Of a stretch of DNA of 39,630 bases, positions 32,600-39,630 are shown in pieces. Source of the stretch: Nemertoderma westbladi. Lineage: Eukaryota > Xenacoelomorpha > Nemertodermatida > Nemertodermatidae. The first letter of the stretch is position 1. Each line of letters begins with the position of its first letter. Below the pieces are notes generated by a model. That model ran no database searches and was not told the DNA's origin. It saw only the letters and a list, made by a program, of their open reading frames with translations. Both the position numbers and the translations under genes were made by a program. The stretch is taken from positions 1 to 39,630 of the forward strand of contig JAUCBJ010001737.1 in the NCBI GenBank assembly GCA_032718475.1. Direction: 5' to 3'.

Positions 32600-32860
32600 G
32601 CGGCAGCTTGGTCTATTGGTGACATTCCTGGGCTTCCAATTAGAAAGCCCTGGTTCAATCCCTAGATGGGGCAGCACTGTTTGGGCCCAGTGATTTAAAT
32701 GCTGCAGCCAAGCCCAACCCTGGCTTTCATCCTTCAGTGGTCGATAAATGGGAACCAAGGCAACTTGGGAAACAGAGTGGAAGGGTTTACTGTGGAAGAT
32801 TAATAATTCACTGTAATGGTGGAATGGTGGTCCCTACACCAAATGGTGGAAGATAAAAAA
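32600..32860 (+). mobile_element. tRNA-derived SINE nested in the Harbinger element
   Basis: A tRNA-like head spans about 32603-32675, with an A-box-like GCAGCTTGGTCTATTGG and a near-perfect B box GGTTCAATCCC at 32652-32662. Such elements are transcribed by RNA polymerase III and moved by LINE machinery. The body contains CAGTGGTCGATAAATGGG, and the copy fades out near 32860 in an A/T-rich tail. The exact ends are uncertain. Confidence 0.7.
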
Positions 32861-33825
32861 TACTGCAGTAAAAATTTATTAGTTATTGGCACTCTAAGTT
32901 ATTTACCCGCACTATGATATCGTTATTTACACGCCTAACATTTTCATTTTAACATTTTCGGAATTTTAACAACGTAATATAGAACCCAAAAAATATTAAA
33001 TCAGCGATAAAGATAGGCGCTTTTTCGAATTACCGAAATTTGATAAAATTTAATAAATTCTACATTGCGCAATCTTTAGGCTGTCAATCATCAAGTTGGC
33101 CAACCAATTATAATTAGTAACACTTCAATATCTGTTATATCTAGTAGAGTGGCTCAAGTTGGTACCAAGTTAATAAAATATCTTCAGCACAAATTGGTCG
33201 CATTCGAAATCAGCATTGGTTTATTGTTTTGGTTAGAAAACACAGCCACTGTAACATGCTCCTCTCCTTCAAAGTTTTACATTCTTTTTTTAAACCCAAT
33301 AAATACAAATTGTTTGTGTATTTATCTATATATTTTTGCCGCGGGTTGTTCTAGAACATTAACATATATGTCAAAATCTCCATAAAAATAGCTAGTAAAA
33401 AAATTGAAAATGAAGAGGAATATTCCAATATTCCAGGAATATCCCAATATTTTACAGAGGATTTAAAATGCCCTGTAGTGGCTCCGTAGGTACCGCTCAT
33501 AAAATTCAGTATCGTTATATACTTGTAGTGGGTTGAGTTTGATGTTGTTTACTCTCGATTTTCGTCGATGCCTATTTATAACAACTGGAACAAATGCCAT
33601 AACATTACCGGTACAGAGCAAACTGCATTTTGTTTATTTACTTAAGACTTAAGTAGCCAGATAAGGTACCTCCCAGGGTTACTTAAGTTTTCCCTTAAAT
33701 GTGAAACTTTAAATGGCCATTTAACTTTTGAGAAACTGCAAATAAATTTAAGTGGGCACTTAGTTACAAAACACTTAGTTTAAGTGCCCAATTTAAGTTA
33801 AGTGAGTTTTGAGAAACCGGGCCTA

Positions 33826-34193
33826 TAACAGTTTTACAGCTTATATTAATTTTTTTTTCAAAAATTACTAGCTAGTAAAAAATACACTAGCTACCACAAA
33901 AAATATCTGCTAAGATTCTAGAACATTCACCAATATCAAAAAAAAAACACTCAAAAACACAAAAAAAGGTTAAAAAAAATAACAGGGGGAAGTTCATTTT
34001 TGGATAGTTTACCTTAGATTGTAGGATTCAGGCTAAAAACAAAACACTGGGAACTTTAAAAATATATAAATACCTTGATAATAATTATTGCAACTAATAG
34101 ATTTGTACACTAATGAAGTTGAAAAAGTAGTAACTTCCACTAATTGTAAAAAGGTTTGCACTAATACAGAAATTATAATATAATAAAGAAAGG
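33826..34193. other. spacer before the LRR-like gene
   Basis: AT- and A-rich sequence holding the 5' flank of the LRR-like gene. TTTGCACTAATACAG at 34153-34167 could be a splice acceptor shortly before the ATG at 34194, hinting at a 5' UTR exon upstream. Confidence 0.4.
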
Positions 34194-35831
34194 ATGTATA
34201 AAATACCAACGATTATACTAAATCATAATTGCCGATTATTAACATTAAGAGAAATAGGTATTGTGAATGTAACTCGGGCTTTGGCAACAGGAATAGTGAA
34301 TGCAGAATGTCGGAGATGGAAACTGCAGGCAGTTCGAAATGATAATCAATGCAATGTCCTCTGTAAGTGGCTGAAAGAACTACCAAATGTCCTTCGCATT
34401 GATCTACGGAAGTTCATTCTACATGCTTATATTATGGCATTTAAACAGTTGAGGAAGAAGTTCAATAAATTATATCCGCCATATAATGCTAATAATGATA
34501 TACATTTCAGGAGAATAGGGAGATGGCTTCAGAGACATGTATTGCGAAAGAAACCAACTTTGGACGGCATTATGGAAACCTACAGAAATCTTTACCTCAA
34601 TCAATGTTTTTGTACAATTGTCCCGTCAATTGATATCATTGTCAATGAAGAGTTTGCCGGAGAATTTCAATACATGGCAATTGTTGTCCGTCTACTAAGT
34701 TGGCTGCCAAAAATGGCAGATGCACTGACGTCAATAGATGTGCTATTTTTGTCACGAGACCAGTGGTCCCGCACACTGAATACTGTTTTTACAGGCAGAT
34801 TTATATTTCCTTTGCTCGTATCTATAAAAATTCCACACATAACTGAAGACTTTCTCAAAGGTATCATATGTAGCTGCCCCAATCTCAGAGTTCTACATAT
34901 TCCTTGTTCCGATGTCACCATCGACACCTCTACACTACAGAGTCTAGCACAACTGGAATGTTTGCAGGTGTTAAATATTCAGATGTGTGCTGAGATATCA
35001 ATTGATAAAATAATTGAAATGCAAAAAATGCTGCCAAAGATCGACATTATTACATATAAATCAAGGGAGATACTTGAGAGAAACATAAGTAACTTTCGTT
35101 TCCGCTATTTCAGTGTTTTTAACAGTAATGATACTGATCAATCTGTCACTGACTACCTCAAGGAAACTGTAATTCCTCATTGCCGAGATGATATCGAAGA
35201 GCTTGTGTTTAAAGTTTACTTATATCAGGATCTGTATTTATTAGACCAACTTAAAGCATTTCCCAACTTGTCTAAGTTGTTTTTCAATGTGAACGGTGAA
35301 ATGTTTCCAGAAATTATAATGGAAACAGCTCATAGAGGTATTACTCTCCCTAATATTACAGAATTGTTTTTAATGTTTTTAAGTGTGTTCTTGTCTGATC
35401 CAGTCATTTTGGCTGATTTGGGCTACATATTTCCAAATGTAAAGAAATTGAAATTACACAGGATTCGATTTCTTGAAAACCCCGCTAACAATATTATAAT
35501 GAGATTTCTTCGAATGATCGATATACAAATATATAACTACCAAAGTCTAATAATGTTACTAAGAGCTTTGCATCCATCATTAACTAAAATATCCATTAGC
35601 TTTGATCGTAGCTATTCCCACTTTGGTGTGCCACAACCTAACCAATCAGAAGTAAAGGAAGATATCAAGGCAATCATAGATTCTGGGACTTTTGATAATT
35701 TAGAGTCTTTCAGCTTGATTAACAGCAGCATAATATATTTTAATGATTTATCAGCTAAGGAATTTGGGGAATTATTAGCTGATTCAGTATGGAAACGATG
35801 TAAGAAGTTGCACCATTTAATAATCATTTAA
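34194..35831 (+). CDS. LRR-like protein, intronless, unrecognised subfamily
   Basis: A single open frame of 545 codons starts at ATG 34194. Several segments have the spacing of cysteine-containing or FBXL-type leucine-rich repeats. Examples are CPNLRVLHIPCSDV and LQVLNIQMCAEIS (about 229-270), FPNLSKLFFNV (about 360), LPNITELFLMFLS (about 385) and FPNVKKLKLHRIRF (about 415). The first 130 residues are basic and helical, and I cannot make out a certain F-box there. No signal peptide or membrane helix is evident. It may be a substrate receptor or scaffold of the FBXL type, but that is only inference. It stands alone about 370 bases downstream of the Harbinger element. The single long exon suggests a retrocopy or a lineage-specific intronless family. 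Confidence 0.65.
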   Translation: MYKIPTIILNHNCRLLTLREIGIVNVTRALATGIVNAECRRWKLQAVRNDNQCNVLCKWLKELPNVLRIDLRKFILHAYIMAFKQLRKKFNKLYPPYNANNDIHFRRIGRWLQRHVLRKKPTLDGIMETYRNLYLNQCFCTIVPSIDIIVNEEFAGEFQYMAIVVRLLSWLPKMADALTSIDVLFLSRDQWSRTLNTVFTGRFIFPLLVSIKIPHITEDFLKGIICSCPNLRVLHIPCSDVTIDTSTLQSLAQLECLQVLNIQMCAEISIDKIIEMQKMLPKIDIITYKSREILERNISNFRFRYFSVFNSNDTDQSVTDYLKETVIPHCRDDIEELVFKVYLYQDLYLLDQLKAFPNLSKLFFNVNGEMFPEIIMETAHRGITLPNITELFLMFLSVFLSDPVILADLGYIFPNVKKLKLHRIRFLENPANNIIMRFLRMIDIQIYNYQSLIMLLRALHPSLTKISISFDRSYSHFGVPQPNQSEVKEDIKAIIDSGTFDNLESFSLINSSIIYFNDLSAKEFGELLADSVWKRCKKLHHLIII

Positions 35832-38413
35832 TAGTCTACAGGTGGTGATAAACAACCGCGACCTCTATACTAACAGCAGAACTGTTGAACAGACCAATAC
35901 CCGTTAATATCCTTCTGCCAACCTAATAAGTTCTCGTCTAACCAATAAGACACAAAGACTGCTCTACTGTTAAGTAAAGGGGATCAGGAGCGTGCTATTA
36001 CTAAATTGTAAGGGTTGCTAAATACAAAACCGCTACTTACCGTTAGATGGCGCTAATCTGCCGTCCACTAATATATTTTACTAATTTTACACTACTCCTG
36101 CAAAATCGCTTGTTCCTTTCTCTACCGATCGCTCGATAGAGAGCTAACTGTTCGAATCTATGAGCCACGCGGGAATAACCAAAACAATAAACCCGAGTCG
36201 GCTCCCTAAGCTTACTTAAGACGAGTGCGAGAGGCCTTGCACTCAGAGTATTCTTACGCCTAATTTTATCACTATTAAAGCACGCTATTACCTACGTCTT
36301 TCTAATCGCGAATACTGGAGGTTCCCTAACGTAATGTGTGAATGCGAGAATATTTAAAATATCAAAATGGTACAGTATCTGTTTCTACGTGGATAATACC
36401 ACTCCGGGTCTAAAACTGCCCGCGACTGGCTTTAGGCCAGCAAAATTACTAGCGTATCGTGCGTACCGAATAGTGCGTTCTAGCTGATTGTCCGCTAATG
36501 CAAATAACCGCTCAGCGTGAATAGTTTACAGTACACTAATTATTACCTTAGCTACTCTCCGCTATGCTGCGTACTAATTCTTAATTTTTTACTAATTAAT
36601 TACAGTCACAAATATTTAACAGCGTACTAATTACTAAGAGTTCCAGAATACGTAATTCTAATTTATCACGCAACAGGTTTCGCTAGTAATAGCCTAATTT
36701 GCCGTATTACTTTGACCTAATCAATAACTAATTATTGTAACTAAGAAATAGAAATCAATCAAAGGAAAAGAGCGCCTATCTAAGCATTCGTAATCTTAGG
36801 CACACTTCAATAACACACCAATCAGCGTTAGAAATCACAGTTTACAATTGTGCAATTCACTACTCGTACTCCACACTCAACGTTGTAATACGCGCAGGCC
36901 TCTCCCGGGTACATCTAGGATTCCTAACTAACCCAATTCCTGCCCCCTAATACTAAATAGAGACAAAACCTGGATCATCAGCCCCCTAATTTGCTGTACC
37001 GGCGATCGGTCTGCGTGCCGCAGTGCAAGTTACCCGCCCGCAACGGTGACCCTAGCCAGCGTTGCCCGCTTTGAATCCTCCGCTCTCTCCTAGTCGCCCA
37101 ACCCCCCGATGCGCCCACCGCCCACTGGCACCTTAGCCCTCCATTACGCTAATAGCTACCGTAGCGGCGCATGCAAATCACAAAGTCTGACAGTTTCAGG
37201 AATCCCTTGGGATTATTGCGCAGAAAAGAATCACATAGAACCATCAATCAAAGGTAGAAATCATAGTTCGATTGTAATTTGCAGTAATCGAAGGAATTAT
37301 TGAGAAACACAAGCAAAGTAATCGCACTAGCAAATCATTCCAAGAAATTAATCAAAATTAGCAAATTGCAGAAAAATACAAAATTAGAGACAGCTCAGCA
37401 AGTAAATTGTAACAGGGGTGTATCATGTGACAGATTGATGATAGGCTCTACCGGCACACCGCCAATTTATAGGTGATCCGGATGGGATGATGCAATAGGG
37501 TGACTCAATCGCTTTCTTATTGGCTCTCCAGTCCGTGCTAGCACTAGACCAACCTGGAAGCAGCTAGTCCAATAAGGAGGCCGGATTGTAGCCCTATTTG
37601 CTCCCTTTCCTCGAATTATTACCATATATGGTAATGGTTCACGTCTCTGGCTGCTGAATGGCCAGGACGGCGTCCCTATATGCTAGCCCTACTAAAGCTA
37701 ATATCAGCAAGCACGGAATCCAGGGTCCGAATAAACTTACCCTGGAACTATCTACATATAACCTAATACAAAATTACGTAGGTAGGGCTACATACTATAC
37801 AAAATAAATGGATGTAAAATATATGGGCGTTTTAACTTCCTTACCTAAATGTCACCACACTGCGCCTTATCTAAATAATTATACTGCACAACGGACTAAT
37901 ATTACGTACAGTATAATGGACTAATACTGCACACTGCATAATGGACTAATACTGTGGATACAGCGCCATATACCGTAACACCGCTCCAAGGGAAATCATA
38001 TAATGTTTCCCTCCAATTGTAGAAGAGTATAAGGTGATGTATACAAAACAAATAAATTTCTTCCAACCAATCTAAATAACATAATAATTCTACTATTTAC
38101 AAATATTGCCATAGATATTGCATAATGAATTACATACAAATTAAATTTACAAAATATTGTTTCTCGTTCATTCTTACTACATAATGATTACTACATACAA
38201 AATCAAATATAAATTTTGCTAGGGCAAGTGAAAGGAGTAAGCCAAACCCGCAGGTTTGTCTCCCCAATCACTTCCTTCGCCTCTTTCATAATATAAATTC
38301 AAATAACTCAACTAGTGTATATGAGTCTAGTCAAAGATTTTCAAATGCTACAATATACATCAGAGCGACGATGATGTATATATCTAGAGTCTGTCGCCCT
38401 GTGCCATAATGTA
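35832..38413. other. long region without a supported gene
   Basis: There are no convincing frames on either strand. A CpG-richer part at 36960-37200 includes ATGCAAAT (37170) and could be a promoter or the inside of an unrecognised element. A perfect 16-bp palindrome TTACCATATATGGTAA is at 37619-37634. A short repeat of AATGGACTAATACTGCA type lies at 37890-37960. Bases near 36165-36195 (GGAATAACCAAAACAATAAA) resemble the dispersed repeat at 14628 and 27733. Confidence 0.4.
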
Positions 38414-39031
38414 TTATCGACCTGCTCCTGGGTTCTTTGGGCTCGCTCCTCTCTTTCGCCCCCTTCCCAGATACACTAATCTACCTCTAGTTGACTCCGT
38501 TGACGGCGTCCGTGAGGCGTCACTCCCCGGAACCGACGACGACGTTCCCTGAGCCCCGACAGATTCTCGGCTCGAACTTCTCCCTCGGCCTCGTCCCAAT
38601 TGTCGCGCTCCCGTGGTCGCTTCCGCCAACTCTTCCTTATGCAGTTGCACTCGCGCTTTTTCAGACGCCCCCTGCGCCTTGCGCTGCCGCTTACGTCCTT
38701 CTGGGCTCCTCCCCGAGGCGCACCCACGAGGCGGACGCTTTTCCACCACCCCTGGGGCCAGTCCGACAGATGTTATTATCAGACCGGGCCGGGGGATGGC
38801 CCGATGCTTCCCGGGTTCAATTTTCAATTCCCCGATCACACCGGCACAGCTCGTCGAACGTGTAGCCAGATGGGCGGCTACTGTCAACTTACTGTGGCCT
38901 GACTGTACATTGAGCCAACTCAGAGAGTCAACCGGCAGGTGGACCAGTCGATAGCGATCGAGCACCAAGGTCGCCCTTGGGCCTAACCGACGGTCTTGTC
39001 CCAAGTGGGCTTGCGCTACCCAACATGGAAT
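38414..39031 (-). other. GC-rich open frame without ATG, unrecognised
   Basis: About 205 codons are open on the minus strand up to the TAA at 38414. The sequence is much richer in GC than its surroundings. The start assigned by simple ORF calling is a TTG, and no ATG opens the frame. The peptide starts IPCWVAQAHLGQDRR and has a middle part with ATLVLDRYRLVHLPVDSLS. Its C-terminal half is very rich in Arg, Gly and Ser (GRGRGRSSSRESVGAQGTS). It could be an exon of a minus-strand gene or a gag-like piece of a retroelement. Overlapping frames on the plus strand (38491-38865) are alternatives. I see no decisive family motif. Confidence 0.3.
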
Positions 39032-39630
39032 TTTGACACGTTTTCACCTGCCTCGCCGGCAGTATTGAAAAACAATACTGTCTTGCTCAAAAGCTAAGAA
39101 CAAGTAACCACTTACCAGTCACTGTACACGTGTACTCAACAGATGTTCACAATATCAAGTACACAAATTGGACACATACCATGCACACACAGTGGTCATA
39201 ATCGGTAAAGACAAAATCGGGGTCAAAATCGGGAGGGACTAGTTGTATCGACTAGAGAGAACATGAGAGTCGAGAGTACCTTATTTTGCCGTCAGGGCAA
39301 AATAACTTTGTGTGCACAAAGTATGCTGGGGCGCAGTAAAATATGGTCCTACTAATACCAGTGGCGACTGAGCCAACTGGCAAGGTTTCCCACACTCACT
39401 CGCAGTGGCCATACACACAATCACGTGTACTCACATACCCACAGCAACAGAAAACTCAAAGGCCCAAACAAATCCCAAAAACCAATCAGCTGAACATGGA
39501 GACAATAACATATAGTATCAAAAAAACGGAACAGCTGATGGCCAAAGGAACCCATCCGAGCCCCAAGCAACTGCCACTGATCGCCCACATACAAATCACA
39601 GTTCACACCACATGAACCACAAATCACGCC
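39032..39630. other. right edge of the window with three hairpins
   Basis: CAGTATTG-AAAAA-CAATACTG is at 39060-39080, TTATTTTGCC-GTCAG-GGCAAAATAA at 39281-39305 and ACTTTGTG-TG-CACAAAGT at 39305-39322. A 90-codon plus-strand frame at 39343-39615 lies in C/A-rich sequence and has no recognisable feature. Confidence 0.45.

Larger units (their letters stand above)
30932..33825 (+). mobile_element. PIF/Harbinger-like DNA transposon, transposase-less
   Basis: The ends are inverted: GGCCCGGTTTCTCA at 30933-30946 and TGAGAAACCGGGCC at 33810-33823. TAA lies on each side (30929-30931 and 33826-33828), if the end is placed at TGGCCC and GGGCCTA. That fits the 3-bp TWA target of Harbinger elements. Both subterminal regions are full of AAGTGCCCACTTA and AAGTGGCCACTTA-type repeats. 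The only gene inside is the Myb/SANT-like ORF. Autonomous members also encode a DDE transposase, which I cannot find. A tRNA-derived SINE sits at 32600-32860. Confidence 0.8.

Noticed and set aside
32603-32675. Functional tRNA gene
   Set aside because: Only the A- and B-box-like parts are tRNA-like. The acceptor and anticodon stems do not pair properly, and a SINE body follows.
39343-39615. 90-codon plus-strand frame near the right edge
   Set aside because: It lies in C/A-rich, T-poor sequence where stops are rare. There are no recognisable features and an overlapping minus-strand frame is similar in length.

Overview
This is a window of animal nuclear DNA. Genes are sparse and carry spliceosomal introns. 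Non-LTR retrotransposons, cut-and-paste transposon remnants and a tRNA-derived SINE are present, and there is a very heavy load of tandem repeats. Two genes have recognisable animal families: a CD164/endolyn-type sialomucin and a HIG1-domain mitochondrial membrane protein. The unique sequence is AT-rich and studded with the palindrome TAGGCCTA and with ACCGGT motifs. My guess is a marine invertebrate, perhaps a deuterostome such as an echinoderm or hemichordate. That is inference only.

Layout: 1-3.2 kb has no gene I can support. A plus-strand gene that I do not recognise (basic, Ser/Pro-rich product) runs from about 3.27 to 22.65 kb. I assembled it from three exons (3273-3372, 16523-16712, 22140-22650) whose splice sites and codon phases fit one another. 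Its 13-kb first intron holds a 46-bp minisatellite, a 24-bp minisatellite, a HIG1-domain gene on the opposite strand (9495-9911), a 1.2-kb transposon with 27-bp terminal inverted repeats, and a 33-bp minisatellite. Its 5.4-kb second intron is mostly a 31-bp minisatellite split by a 5'-truncated LINE. A 17/34-bp minisatellite, split by a second LINE fragment, follows at 23.0-27.1 kb. The two-exon CD164-like gene is on the minus strand (27995-29038). A 41-bp minisatellite then abuts a 2.9-kb Harbinger-type element (30932-33825) that carries only the Myb/SANT-like gene and a nested SINE. An intronless LRR-like gene occupies 34194-35831. From 35.8 kb to the end I see no firm gene, only a GC-rich open frame without ATG at 38.4-39.0 kb and some hairpins.

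The most striking structure is the 46-bp array at 3345-6602. Its unit is the exon-intron boundary of the first exon: about 28 nt of coding sequence, the perfect splice donor CAG|GTAAGT, and about 18 nt of intron. It is repeated roughly 70 times, so the real donor is followed by dozens of copies of itself. The six tandem-repeat families together cover about one third of the window, and two of them were invaded by LINEs in the same orientation.
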